A DNA stretch of 64,000 nt from Pigmentiphaga aceris (GCF_008119665.1 NZ_CP043046.1:248001-312000), one strand, 5' to 3'; positions 18,566 through 26,883 are shown, counted from the first letter of the stretch. Program-made: numbers and translations. The notes: a model not told the origin generated them from the sequence alone.

Positions 18566-19558
18566 TCAGCGCGAGGCTTTTTCCAGGTAGGACGTATCCA
18601 CCAAGTCGGCAATTGCCGGTTTGCCATTCATGAAACCCAGATCGGTTGAATAGTTCATCAGGCGTTCGATGAATTCAATGTCCTTGGCCCGCAGTTCGGT
18701 AGACCAGCCAAGGCGCGTTCGCGCCTGCGCAACGATGTCCACCGGATTGATGGTCTTGCCGTCCGCCCCTTGCACCGCTTCGAGCTTGAATGCCTCGGCG
18801 ATGATGCGGTTGGATTCCTCTGGATGCTGATTCAGGAAGTCCACTGCCTTGCGGTGCGCGCGCAGCAGTTTCACGACATCGTCGGGACGTTCCTGCAAGG
18901 TCTTGGGCAGACCGATCACCACATACCAGGGGTATTGCGGCAATGCCTGATTGATGTCGAGCAGCACGCGGCTGTTGCCGCGCAACAAGGCTTGACTGAC
19001 AAAAGGCTCCCAGGTGAATGCCGCATCGACAATGCCCTTGTCCAAGGCGGCATTCATGTTGCCCGGGGGCATGTCGATGATGTTCACGTCTTTGTCGGGA
19101 TTGAGGTTGGCGTTTTCCTTCAGCACATAACCGCGCAGCAGCACGTCCATGCCGCTGCCTTTCTTTACGCCGGCGAGCTTCTTGTCTTTCAGATCGACCA
19201 GTGTCTGGACCGGACTTTGTTTGCCGACGATGACCGCCGCCTGTCCGTAATTCACCTTGGCCAGAATGGTGCTCTTCAGGCCACGCGTGTACCACTGGTA
19301 GACGGGTGGGGTGCCCACGTAGGCCACGTCGAGTTCGCCCGCAGCCAGTGCCTGCTGGATCACCGGGCCATCACCCAGCGCACGCAGGTCGACCTCCAGG
19401 CCTTCCTGTTTGTAGAACCCTTGTTTGTCGGCGATCAGCGCCGGGGCATTGGCCATGGCAAAGACATATCCGACGCGCAACGGTCGGTCAGCGGCCCAGG
19501 CGTTGCCGGTCAAAGTCAGGGCAAGCATGGAAGCTGCCAGGAGTGTGCGTTTGATCAT
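18566..19558 (-). CDS. ABC transporter substrate-binding protein (NitT/TauT type)
   Basis: A 330-residue periplasmic binding protein. A signal peptide (residues 1-23) ends NAWA-A, and the mature start is DRPLRVGYVF. The fold is of the SsuA/TauA/NMT1 kind, with MANAPALIADKQGFYKQEGL, GELDVAYVGTPP, GKQSPVQTLVDLKDKKLAG and FTWEPFVSQAL. Such proteins bind sulfonates, taurine, nitrate, bicarbonate or pyrimidine-like compounds; the ligand here is not resolvable. It is the second gene of the operon, 21 nt behind the ATPase. Confidence 0.92.
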   Translation of the reverse strand: MIKRTLLAASMLALTLTGNAWAADRPLRVGYVFAMANAPALIADKQGFYKQEGLEVDLRALGDGPVIQQALAAGELDVAYVGTPPVYQWYTRGLKSTILAKVNYGQAAVIVGKQSPVQTLVDLKDKKLAGVKKGSGMDVLLRGYVLKENANLNPDKDVNIIDMPPGNMNAALDKGIVDAAFTWEPFVSQALLRGNSRVLLDINQALPQYPWYVVIGLPKTLQERPDDVVKLLRAHRKAVDFLNQHPEESNRIIAEAFKLEAVQGADGKTINPVDIVAQARTRLGWSTELRAKDIEFIERLMNYSTDLGFMNGKPAIADLVDTSYLEKASR

Positions 19559-19579
19559 GCGTTCAACTCGGGTGAAGGG

Positions 19580-20395
19580 CTAGGGTTGGATGGCGTTTTC
19601 GGACTGCGCCATGACACTGGCAATGCGCTCCATGAGCGTGTTGCGATAATCCAGAAACGCAGACAGGCGGCGCGTCTGCAAGTTGTTGCGCGGGCGCGGC
19701 AGATCGATCTGCAACTCGCTGTGTATGCCACCCGGCGCGATGTTCAGCATCACGACCCGATCGGCCAGAAACACGGCTTCGTCGATGTCGTGCGTGATGA
19801 ACAACACCGTCTGGCCTAGTTGTGCCCAAATGCGCAAAATCTCTTCGTTCATGGCGGCGCGGCTGATCGCATCCAGCGCGGCGAACGGTTCATCCATCAG
19901 CAATACGCCAGGTTCTAGCGCAAGCGTGCGGGCCAATGACACCCGCTGCTGCATGCCACCCGACAGCTCTCGGGGCAGACGCAATGCCGCGTGTTCAAGA
20001 CCGACCAGACGCAGGTATGACCTGGCCTTCTCGCGTTGTTCGGCCACACTGCCCTGGCGTGCCATACGCAGGCCAAAGCGGACGTTTTCCAGCGCACTCA
20101 GCCAAGGGAACAGTTGCGGTCCCTGAAACACGTAACCCAGCTCGGCACGTTCGGGGCGGACCGGCGCATTGTTGATGTGGATATGGCCGGCCTGAGGTTG
20201 TTGAAAGCCAGACAGCAGGTTCAGCAATGTGGTCTTGCCACAGCCGGACGGCCCCAGGATGGCAACGAATTCACCGGGCTTGGCGCGCAGGCTGAAACGG
20301 TCGAATACCGGGCGGCCATTGGCGTAGCTGAAGCTGACCGCATCGGCGCGCAATGCATCGACCGACGGGCGCGACTCTGGCGGAATTTGGGGCAT
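19580..20395 (-). CDS. ABC transporter ATP-binding protein (NitT/TauT type)
   Basis: A 271-residue ATPase with Walker A GPSGCGKTT, a Q-loop (YVFQGPQLFPW), the signature LSGGMQQR, Walker B VLLMDEPFAALD and the switch His (FITHDIDEA). It energises uptake through the permease encoded two genes downstream. It is the first gene of the operon; the divergent GntR regulator starts 141 nt away and a long palindrome lies between them. Confidence 0.94.
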   Translation of the reverse strand: MPQIPPESRPSVDALRADAVSFSYANGRPVFDRFSLRAKPGEFVAILGPSGCGKTTLLNLLSGFQQPQAGHIHINNAPVRPERAELGYVFQGPQLFPWLSALENVRFGLRMARQGSVAEQREKARSYLRLVGLEHAALRLPRELSGGMQQRVSLARTLALEPGVLLMDEPFAALDAISRAAMNEEILRIWAQLGQTVLFITHDIDEAVFLADRVVMLNIAPGGIHSELQIDLPRPRNNLQTRRLSAFLDYRNTLMERIASVMAQSENAIQP

Positions 20396-20426
20396 GACGG
20401 CGGGCGCGCACTACTACAATAGAGAT

Positions 20427-20452
20427 CTTGCAATAATACGTATTAATACAAG
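20427..20452. promoter_or_regulatory. 26-bp imperfect palindrome, candidate GntR operator
   Basis: In the AT-rich gap between the ABC operon and the GntR gene, 11 of 13 base pairs match across the centre, and the inner 12 bp (TAATACGTATTA, 20434-20445) are perfect. Position and symmetry fit an operator for the divergent GntR/UTRA regulator controlling both units. Confidence 0.65.
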
Positions 20453-20536
20453 TTGGCTTAAGACTGTATTGTCATATCCATAGAGACGAAGCAAGATGCC
20501 GCGCCGATATGGCTCCCGCGCTTTTGGAATTTCACT

Positions 20537-21268
20537 TTGAGTATTCTTCGCGACAGCACTACATCGCTTTACCAGCAGATCGCTCAACAGCTTCTGGATG
20601 AAATCCGGCGTGGGGATTTCGAGCCTTCTGGCAAGTTGCCGTCCGAGGCCGAACTGGGTCAGCGTTTCAAGGTCAGCCGGGTCACAGTCCGTCTGGCGAT
20701 CGGCAAACTCAGCGATGACGGCGTGGTCGAACGCAAACAGGGCAAGGGTACGTTCGCGGCAGCCAAACAGGTGCGGCACGGCCTGGATGCTTTGCGCAGC
20801 TTTCATGAAGCGCTGCTGCTGCAAGGCTTGAACGCAAGCATGCGAGTGACCGGCAGTCAGGTAGTGGCTGTACCCGAGACGCTGCGGGTGCTGTTTGGTT
20901 CGTCACTGCAATGTCTGTGCGTCGAGCGCCTTCACTTCGTCGACGGCGAGGCCATTGCGATGGGACGCAGTTATTTGCCGCTTGAACTGGAAACCGTGGT
21001 GTGGAAAGACGTGGAGCAGCAACCGATCTACTCGGTGCTGGAAAGCGTCACCGGCTGTGCAGTCAGCCGTGCCGACATGGCCATCCGTGCCCAGCAGGCA
21101 GACAAGACATTGGCCACTGCGCTGAACGTGCCGCGCGGGGCGGCGTTGCTGGTGATGGAGCGTACGTCCTGGTTCGCCGATGGCCGCTGCTGCGACCGAA
21201 CAACGTTCTACATCCGGCCGGAACGCTATTCCTTCGTACTCAGTGGCGTATTCAAACAAGGGCATTGA
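20537..21268 (+). CDS. GntR-family regulator with UTRA domain (HutC type)
   Basis: A 243-residue regulator. The winged helix-turn-helix spans about residues 8-75, with LYQQIAQQLLDEIRRGDFEPSGKLPSEAELG broken here only to name it: LYQQIAQQLLDEIRR, then KLPSEAELGQRFKVSRVTVR and the wing RKQGKGTFAA. The C-terminal UTRA ligand-binding domain covers about 95-240. The start is a TTG at 20537 giving MSILRDSTTS, with only a weak GGAA upstream. It is divergent from the ABC/DUF3604 operon, whose probable operator lies in the shared gap, so it likely senses the imported substrate or its product. Confidence 0.88.
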   Translation: MSILRDSTTSLYQQIAQQLLDEIRRGDFEPSGKLPSEAELGQRFKVSRVTVRLAIGKLSDDGVVERKQGKGTFAAAKQVRHGLDALRSFHEALLLQGLNASMRVTGSQVVAVPETLRVLFGSSLQCLCVERLHFVDGEAIAMGRSYLPLELETVVWKDVEQQPIYSVLESVTGCAVSRADMAIRAQQADKTLATALNVPRGAALLVMERTSWFADGRCCDRTTFYIRPERYSFVLSGVFKQGH

Positions 21269-21413
21269 GTTGGAAATCAACGTGTCTGCCGCAACGAGCG
21301 ACGTGAATCCATAGCCGTGTGGAACGGTGATGCGGGACCTGGGTATAGTCGGGCCAGATGGCCTGCCCTTAGACAGCTTGCATATCCTGGTTTTTTCTCA
21401 TGATCCTTGCACG

Positions 21414-23105
21414 ATGAGCCGCGCCCGCTGGCAGACCTGGCTCCGCCCCTATGCCCCATTCCTGGCTTGGCCACGCCCCACCGCGTCCAGCCTGCGCGCC
21501 GACGCGCGTGCCGGGCTGACACTGGGCCTGATCCTGGTACCGCAAGCCGTGGCCTATGCCATCCTGGCCGGCATGCCGCCGATCACCGGCTTGTATGCGG
21601 CATTGCTGCCGCCGCTGGTGGGCATTTTGTGGGGATCTTGCGGCCTGCTGGGTATCGGGCCGGTAGCCCTGACCAGCATGTTGATCGCCGGTTCGCTGTC
21701 CGGGCTGGCATGGGCCGGATCGCCACGATGGGCAGAACTCGGCGTGTGGCTGGCGCTCATGTCGGGGGCGATCCAGTTCGCCATTGGTGCCTTGCGCCTG
21801 GGCACCATTGTTGATTTCCTGTCATCCACTGTGGTGAAGGCGTTCACGCAGGCGGCCGCCTTGCTGATCGTACTGTCGCAGTTGCCGGCCTTGTTGGGCA
21901 TGGATGCAAGCCAGGTGTGGGGTGCCCTGCGCGAAGGCGCGCCCGCGGTTGCGTGGTACAGCATCGACAAGCTGGGTGCCTTGTTCGGCCTGGGCACGAT
22001 GGCGTTTCTGGTCTTGCTGCGCCGCTACGGAAAACGTTATCCACTGGTGGTGTTTGCGGCCTTATGCACAGGCGTGCTCAGCTGGATCACCGGCTACCGC
22101 GCACGCGGTGGCGCGGTCGTGGGTGAGTTGCCGGCAGGTCTGCCGGACATCACCATGCCCACGCTGATGAACTGGTCCGACTACCGTGCGCTGCTGCCCG
22201 CAGCAATTGTGATTGCGCTGGTCAGCTTTGTGGAAACCTTGGCCAGCGCCCGCAGCATTTCGCGTATTCAGCGCGTGCGCTGGGATGGCAATCAGGAATT
22301 GATCGGACAGGGCCTGGCCAAGGTGGCCAGCGGTTTCTGCGGGGCATTCCCGGTCAGCGCGTCGTTCTCGCGTTCGGCATTGAATGTCTACAGCGGTGCG
22401 TTCAGCGGCTGGACGGCAGGCTTCTCGTTCCTGTGTGTGCTGGCGACTTTGCTGTGGTTCACGCCGCTGCTGGCCTGGTTGCCGCTGCCGACTCTGGCCG
22501 CAGTGATCATCGTGTCGTCGGTACTGAACCTGATGGAACCCAAGTGGTTCGTGCAGCTGTGGCGCGCATCGCGGACAGAAACCTTCATCGCACTGGCAAC
22601 CGTGGTGGCGACCCTGATCGCCGCTCCGCAATTGCAGTGGGGCGTGCTGGCGGGCTTTTTGCTGTCCCTGGGGCATTACCTGTACCAGCGTTCACACCCG
22701 CGCATCATCGAGGTCAGTGCGCATGAAGACGGCACCTTGCGCGACCGTCAACGGCTGGATTTGCCGCCGCTTGCCCCCGGCCTGCTGGCCGTGCGCATGG
22801 ACGAGGCGCTGAACTTCGTCACCGCATCGCCCTTGGAACACTTCATCCTGGACCGTTGCCGCGCCGACCCGGGCATCCGCCAGGTGTTGCTGCATGCCGG
22901 GCCGATCAACGGCATCGACAACAGCGGCGTCGAGACGCTTGCCTACCTGGTTGGTGCCTTGCGCGAGCGTGGCATCGCACTGCACCTGTCTGGTTTGAAA
23001 AAGCAGGTCGAAGACGTGTTGCGGGCCACTCAGGTGCTGCCCCTGCCCGAACCAGGCAAGGTGTTCGCGACGGAAGGGCAGGCGATTGCGGAACTGCGCA
23101 GCTAG
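21414..23105 (+). CDS. SulP-family inorganic anion permease with STAS domain
   Basis: A 563-residue transporter. About ten to fourteen hydrophobic helices span residues 30-410, including the SulP signature region (LTLGLILVPQAVAYAILAGM, then PPITGLYAALLPPLVG). A cytoplasmic STAS domain occupies about 425-560 (GPINGIDNSGVETLAYLVGA). The ATG at 21414 is chosen because the 29 residues encoded from 21327 are unlike the family. SulP proteins move sulfate, bicarbonate or dicarboxylates; the substrate is not resolvable. It is convergent with the metallo-hydrolase gene and may or may not be functionally tied to the adjacent ABC operon. Confidence 0.9.
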   Translation: MSRARWQTWLRPYAPFLAWPRPTASSLRADARAGLTLGLILVPQAVAYAILAGMPPITGLYAALLPPLVGILWGSCGLLGIGPVALTSMLIAGSLSGLAWAGSPRWAELGVWLALMSGAIQFAIGALRLGTIVDFLSSTVVKAFTQAAALLIVLSQLPALLGMDASQVWGALREGAPAVAWYSIDKLGALFGLGTMAFLVLLRRYGKRYPLVVFAALCTGVLSWITGYRARGGAVVGELPAGLPDITMPTLMNWSDYRALLPAAIVIALVSFVETLASARSISRIQRVRWDGNQELIGQGLAKVASGFCGAFPVSASFSRSALNVYSGAFSGWTAGFSFLCVLATLLWFTPLLAWLPLPTLAAVIIVSSVLNLMEPKWFVQLWRASRTETFIALATVVATLIAAPQLQWGVLAGFLLSLGHYLYQRSHPRIIEVSAHEDGTLRDRQRLDLPPLAPGLLAVRMDEALNFVTASPLEHFILDRCRADPGIRQVLLHAGPINGIDNSGVETLAYLVGALRERGIALHLSGLKKQVEDVLRATQVLPLPEPGKVFATEGQAIAELRS

Positions 23106-23160
23106 GCTGCGCATCTTGTGATGTCAGCCTCCAGGCGCTCAACCCCAGGAACGCAGACTT

Positions 23161-24216
23161 TTACCCAGCCACCACAAAGCGCACGATCCCATCGTCCCCG
23201 ATCGTGCGCGTCAACTGCCCGCTGTAATACAGCAGATGCTGATGCGCCAGCGCTTCGCCCAGCGCAAAGGTCAGCTGGTGCACATCCAGCTTGCGCTTGA
23301 ACATCAGCGGCACGATCTCGGCGGCAGACTGGGGTGTCTTGCTGGCGGCCAGCACCTCGGCCAGGCGCTCGGCATGGTGGTCTTCCTGCTGACGAATGCG
23401 CTCGTGCAAGCCGTGGAAAGGGCGGCCGTGCGAAGGCAGTACCAGCGCATCTTCCGGCAAGGGCGCGAACTTCTTGATTGAGCGCAGATACAGACGCAGC
23501 GGGTCGGCCTCGGGTTCGGTATCGAACACGCTGACATTGGTCGAGATGCGCGGCAACACCATGTCGCCCGCGATCAGGATGTTGCGCTCGCGGTCATACA
23601 GCGCCGCATGTTCCGGCGAATGGCCGGCACCGTCGATCACCTCCCAGGTGAAATCACCGATGCGAATCTGGTCGCCATCCATGATGCGAACCATCTGGTC
23701 GGGCACCGCAGGCACCAGATCGGAAAAATAGCTGCTGCGCGCACGCAGCTGTCCCAGCGCATCCGGGTCGGTCACGCCGTGGCGCGCATAGTGCGCGGCG
23801 ATCTGATCGCCACGGCCCGGGTTGCGGCTTTCCGTATGTAGCTTGGCCAGCGCGTAATCCGTCATGGTCATCCACAGCGGCGCATTCCAGGTCTCCGTCA
23901 ACCACGACGCCAGGCCCACATGGTCTGGGTGCATGTGGGTGACCAGCACGCGCAGGATCGGCAGACCATCCAGGCCGTGATCGAAAATCTCGGTCCAGTA
24001 CGCCTTCAGATTGTCGCGCGACACCCCACAGTCGACTACCGTCCAGCCCTCGCGACCATCGATGCGGTCGCGCAGCAGCCAAAGGTTGACGTGGTCCAGC
24101 GCAAACGGCAGCGGCATGCGCACCCAGCGCAGGCCGGGGACGATGTCGCGGGTCTTGCCGAATTCGGGCAGTGCATCGCCGAAGGGATAGTTGAGGCGGG
24201 CTTCCAGAGGATTCAT
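23161..24216 (-). CDS. MBL-fold metallo-hydrolase in the LiuR regulon
   Basis: A 351-residue metallo-beta-lactamase-fold hydrolase. The metal motif reads THMHPDHVG (about residue 90), with further ligands in DGAGHSPEH, IAGDMVLPR and LPSHGRPFHG. The ATG at 24216 (MNPLEARLNY) is supported by AGGA 6 nt upstream. A LiuR-type palindrome lies 84 nt before the start, so it is probably co-regulated with leucine catabolism and may hydrolyse a thioester or lactone intermediate; that role is inference. It is separated from liuR by the antitoxin-like gene. Confidence 0.85.
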   Translation of the reverse strand: MNPLEARLNYPFGDALPEFGKTRDIVPGLRWVRMPLPFALDHVNLWLLRDRIDGREGWTVVDCGVSRDNLKAYWTEIFDHGLDGLPILRVLVTHMHPDHVGLASWLTETWNAPLWMTMTDYALAKLHTESRNPGRGDQIAAHYARHGVTDPDALGQLRARSSYFSDLVPAVPDQMVRIMDGDQIRIGDFTWEVIDGAGHSPEHAALYDRERNILIAGDMVLPRISTNVSVFDTEPEADPLRLYLRSIKKFAPLPEDALVLPSHGRPFHGLHERIRQQEDHHAERLAEVLAASKTPQSAAEIVPLMFKRKLDVHQLTFALGEALAHQHLLYYSGQLTRTIGDDGIVRFVVAG

Positions 24217-24293
24217 GGCGTTCCTGGGTGTGCTGGTGTGCTTGGCAAGAGGCCAGCCAGCCACGGAAACAGCCTGGCGGGCGGCGAGGATTG

Positions 24294-24328
24294 GTTGACG
24301 TTTACGTAAACTGCAAGTGTACGTGAGC
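24294..24328 (+). repeat. 35-bp direct repeat, copy 1 (contains LiuR palindrome)
   Basis: Matches 24918-24952 at 34 of 35 positions, in the same orientation, exactly 624 bp away. The pair brackets the HigA-like gene. Each copy contains GTTTACGTAAAC followed by a GTGTACGTGAGC segment. Confidence 0.9.
24300..24311. promoter_or_regulatory. LiuR-type operator upstream of the metallo-hydrolase
   Basis: Perfect 12-bp palindrome GTTTACGTAAAC, 84 nt upstream of the minus-strand metallo-hydrolase start. It is identical to the core found before liuR, liuA and the second acyl-CoA dehydrogenase. Confidence 0.75.
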
Positions 24329-24411
24329 GCCAGATCCTGTGGCTGCCTTGGCAGCGTATTTGGTGCCACGCTGCTTTTTGAAGGACTTGCTGTGGGCAGA
24401 AGGTCGCCGTG

Positions 24412-24735
24412 CTATGCCAAGACTTGCAAGCCGTGTTTTTGAACGATGCTCAGCAGTTTGAGCGCCATGCCGCTTGGGCGTTTGGCCCCCGTCTCCCACT
24501 TTTCGACGGTGCTCTCGCTGGTGTTGAGATAGCGGGCAAAAACCGGCTGGCTGACGTTGTTGGCCTCGCGAAGTTGTTTGATCTGCGCAGGTTCGATGCT
24601 GTCGGGCACTGCCAAGTGACGTGCATCAAAGTCCCGCATCGTTGCTTTGTCGAGTGCACCAAGCTTGTGGAGCATGGCCGCAGCCGAATGGATCGCTTCG
24701 GAGCTGTCGCGCTTGAACTTATTTTTGGTTGTCAT
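24412..24735 (-). CDS. HigA/NadS-like helix-turn-helix antitoxin, apparently without a toxin partner
   Basis: A 107-residue protein starting MTTKNKFKRDSSEAIHSAAA. A C-terminal HTH_3-type domain (about residues 50-105) contains IKQLREANNVSQPVFARYLN followed by STVEKWETGAKRPSG. This is typical of HigA/NadS antitoxins that pair with a RelE/HigB-type toxin, normally encoded just upstream. Neither flank encodes such a toxin: the 272 nt upstream hold no credible gene, and downstream is the operator of the metallo-hydrolase. A perfect inverted repeat lies directly upstream, suggesting self-repression. The gene sits between two copies of a 35-bp repeat. Confidence 0.85.
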   Translation of the reverse strand: MTTKNKFKRDSSEAIHSAAAMLHKLGALDKATMRDFDARHLAVPDSIEPAQIKQLREANNVSQPVFARYLNTSESTVEKWETGAKRPSGMALKLLSIVQKHGLQVLA

Positions 24736-24744
24736 GGCAAAAAT

Positions 24745-24761
24745 GTAGCACTGGGTGCTAC
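24745..24761. promoter_or_regulatory. Inverted repeat, candidate autoregulatory operator of the HigA-like gene
   Basis: GTAGCAC (24745-24751) and GTGCTAC (24755-24761) form a perfect 7-bp inverted repeat with a 3-nt spacer, 10 nt before the minus-strand start codon. HigA-type antitoxins typically bind such palindromes in their own promoter. Confidence 0.7.
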
Positions 24762-24917
24762 CAAGCGGATACCGCACAAACCTTTCGTCGCCAGCAAGTG
24801 GTCGATGCAAGCGGCTACGGGACAACAGTGCTGGCGCTGGATTGGCCTTGAAGCAAGTAAACGATGGGGGAGAGGGCGGCCGAGCATGGACGACGGTGAC
24901 ATCGTCCACTAGAATGA

Positions 24918-24952
24918 GTTGACGTTTACGTAAACTGCCAGTGTACGTGAGC
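24918..24952 (+). repeat. 35-bp direct repeat, copy 2 (contains LiuR palindrome)
   Basis: Second copy of the repeat at 24294-24328 with one mismatch. It lies upstream of liuR and carries the same GTTTACGTAAAC core. Confidence 0.9.
24924..24935. promoter_or_regulatory. LiuR-type operator upstream of liuR
   Basis: GTTTACGTAAAC, 72 nt before the liuR start, overlapping a TTGACG element at 24919-24924 that could be a -35 box. This is consistent with autoregulation. Confidence 0.75.
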
Positions 24953-25007
24953 CCCGGGCCGCAGGCCCAGCCCAACCCGCAATCAAGCGGGGTATGCAGG
25001 AGTTTCC

Positions 25008-25565
25008 ATGGCCACGCCAAGCACCAAACCGCCCGTCCAGACCGCAGCGACGACCGCACCGACCACGCCACCCGCTGCGTCTTCTGCGACCTACACGATC
25101 TCTGCGCTGGCGCGCGAGTTCGACATCACGCCGCGTGCGATTCGTTTCTACGAAGACCAGGGCATCCTGTCGCCGTCGCGCGCGGGTCGCAATCGTGTCT
25201 ACGCTGCCCGCGACCGGGCACGGTTGAAGCTGCTGCTGCGGGGCAAACGCCTTGGCCTGTCCTTGTCGGAAGTGCGCTCGCTGATCGATATGTACGACTC
25301 GCCGCGTGACACCGAGGCGCAGTTGCGCGAATTCCTGGCCGTGCTGGCGCGCCATCGTGCCACGCTGGAGCGTCAACGCGAAGATATCGGGGTGACCTTG
25401 GCCGAAATCAGCGCCCATGAAACGCAGTGCCACGCCTTGCTGGTTGCCCAGGAAACCGCGTCAGCCGCCGCCGACAGCGCCGATTCGCAGGCTGCGTCTA
25501 CCAAAACACCCACCAAGGCACCCGCCAAACGGGCGCGCAGCCGCGCAACCGCCGCCCAGGAATAA
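25008..25565 (+). CDS. liuR: MerR-family regulator of leucine/isovalerate catabolism
   Basis: A 185-residue MerR-type regulator. A Thr/Ala/Pro-rich lead of about 27 residues is followed by the HTH (TISALAREFDITPRAIRFYE, then DQGILSPSRAGRNRVYAARD) and a coiled-coil dimerisation helix (about 90-145). The Lys/Ala-rich tail has the character of a disordered segment. It lacks the Cys residues of metal-sensing MerR proteins. It precedes liuA by 132 nt, and identical palindromes lie before this gene and three other transcription units. LiuR is the established MerR-family repressor of branched-chain amino acid degradation in many beta- and gammaproteobacteria. Confidence 0.9.
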   Translation: MATPSTKPPVQTAATTAPTTPPAASSATYTISALAREFDITPRAIRFYEDQGILSPSRAGRNRVYAARDRARLKLLLRGKRLGLSLSEVRSLIDMYDSPRDTEAQLREFLAVLARHRATLERQREDIGVTLAEISAHETQCHALLVAQETASAAADSADSQAASTKTPTKAPAKRARSRATAAQE

Positions 25566-25639
25566 ACACCTTGGTCATCCCGCAGATCGTCTTGCGGGTT
25601 TTGACCAGTTGAATTTCTCCATCGATCCTGCGTAAAGTG

Positions 25640-25655
25640 ACGTTTACGTAAACGT
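25640..25655. promoter_or_regulatory. LiuR-type operator upstream of liuA
   Basis: The palindrome ACGTTTACGTAAACGT (16 bp, perfect) ends 42 nt before the liuA start. A further GTAAAC half-site follows immediately, so this may be a double site. Confidence 0.8.
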
Positions 25656-25697
25656 AAACACAGTAGTTAACAGGGGCCTGCGCCCAGGAGACCGTCC

Positions 25698-26876
25698 ATG
25701 AACCTTCCCGGCCTGAATTTCGATCTGGGCGATGACATCGACATGTTGCGCGACGCCGTGCGCGATTTTGCACAGACCGAAATCGCGCCGCGCGCCGCCG
25801 AGATCGATCGCAGCGACGTGTTTCCGGCAGACCTGTGGCAAAAGATGGGCACGCTTGGCGTGCTGGGCGTGACGGTCGACGAAGCCTACGGCGGCGCGGG
25901 CATGGGTTACCTGGCGCACATGATCGCCATGGAAGAAATCTCGCGCGCCAGTGCATCGGTAGGCTTGTCCTACGGCGCGCATTCGAACCTGTGCGTGAAC
26001 CAGATCCACCGCAACGGCACGGAAGCACAGAAGCAGAAATACCTGCCCAAGCTGATCAGCGGCGAACACGTCGGTGCCTTGGCGATGAGCGAACCCGGTG
26101 CCGGGTCCGATGTGGTCAGCATGCGCCTGCGCGCCGAACACAAGGGCGACCGCTACGTGTTGAACGGCACGAAGATGTGGATCACCAACGGGCCAGACGC
26201 CGACACCCTGGTGGTCTACGCCAAGACCGACCCGGACATGAAGTCGCGCGGCATCACCGCTTTCCTTATCGAAAAAGGATTCAAGGGCTTTTCCATCGCC
26301 CAGAAGCTCGACAAACTGGGCATGCGCGGCAGCCACACCGGTGAACTGGTGTTCGAGAACTGCGAAGTGCCCGAGGAAAACGTGCTGGGCGGCGTGGGCA
26401 ATGGCGTGAAGGTCTTGATGAGCGGCCTGGACTACGAACGTGCCGTGTTGTCCGGTGGCCCGATCGGCATCATGCAGGCTTGCCTGGATTCCGTCATTCC
26501 CTACGTGCATGAACGCAAGCAGTTCGGCCAGGCCATCGGCGAATTCCAGCTGATTCAAGGCAAGCTGGCCGACATGTACACCATCTTCCAGGCCAGCCGT
26601 TCTTACTGCTACACGGTGGGCAAGAACCTGGACCGCCTGGGCAACGAACACGTTCGCCAAGTGCGCAAGGATTGCGCATCCCTGATCCTGTATTGCGCCG
26701 AAAAAGCCACCTGGATGGCGGGTGAATCGATTCAGGTACTGGGTGGCAATGGCTACATCAATGAATACCCGGTGGGCCGCCTGTGGCGCGATGCCAAGCT
26801 GTATGAAATCGGTGCCGGCACCAGCGAGATCCGTCGTATGCTGATCGGCCGCGAATTGTTCAACGAGACCACCTGA
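25698..26876 (+). CDS. liuA: isovaleryl-CoA dehydrogenase
   Basis: A 392-residue FAD acyl-CoA dehydrogenase that oxidises isovaleryl-CoA to 3-methylcrotonyl-CoA in leucine breakdown. The acyl-CoA dehydrogenase signatures are present ([39 protein letters not shown]). The overall sequence, including [14 protein letters not shown] and the C-terminal [18 protein letters not shown], is that of the isovaleryl-CoA branch, where the catalytic Glu lies in the middle region ([10 protein letters not shown]). AGGAG precedes the ATG by 6-7 nt. A LiuR-type operator lies 42 nt upstream. aceK starts 7 nt after its stop. Confidence 0.96.
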   Translation: MNLPGLNFDLGDDIDMLRDAVRDFAQTEIAPRAAEIDRSDVFPADLWQKMGTLGVLGVTVDEAYGGAGMGYLAHMIAMEEISRASASVGLSYGAHSNLCVNQIHRNGTEAQKQKYLPKLISGEHVGALAMSEPGAGSDVVSMRLRAEHKGDRYVLNGTKMWITNGPDADTLVVYAKTDPDMKSRGITAFLIEKGFKGFSIAQKLDKLGMRGSHTGELVFENCEVPEENVLGGVGNGVKVLMSGLDYERAVLSGGPIGIMQACLDSVIPYVHERKQFGQAIGEFQLIQGKLADMYTIFQASRSYCYTVGKNLDRLGNEHVRQVRKDCASLILYCAEKATWMAGESIQVLGGNGYINEYPVGRLWRDAKLYEIGAGTSEIRRMLIGRELFNETT

Positions 26877-26883
26877 GCCTGTC

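Noticed and set aside
20396..21413. SulP permease as part of the GntR-controlled operon
   Set aside because: The 145-nt gap after the GntR gene and the opposite strand of the ABC operon give no direct evidence of shared control.
24294..24952. The two 35-bp repeats as CRISPR or transposon ends
   Set aside because: Only two copies in direct orientation, with no spacers, no inverted ends and no transposase; the repeats contain the LiuR site shared with other promoters.
24736..25071. Upstream extension of the HigA-like frame as a possible fused toxin
   Set aside because: The extra residues show no RelE/HigB features, and the frame passes through the operator and the 35-bp repeat.
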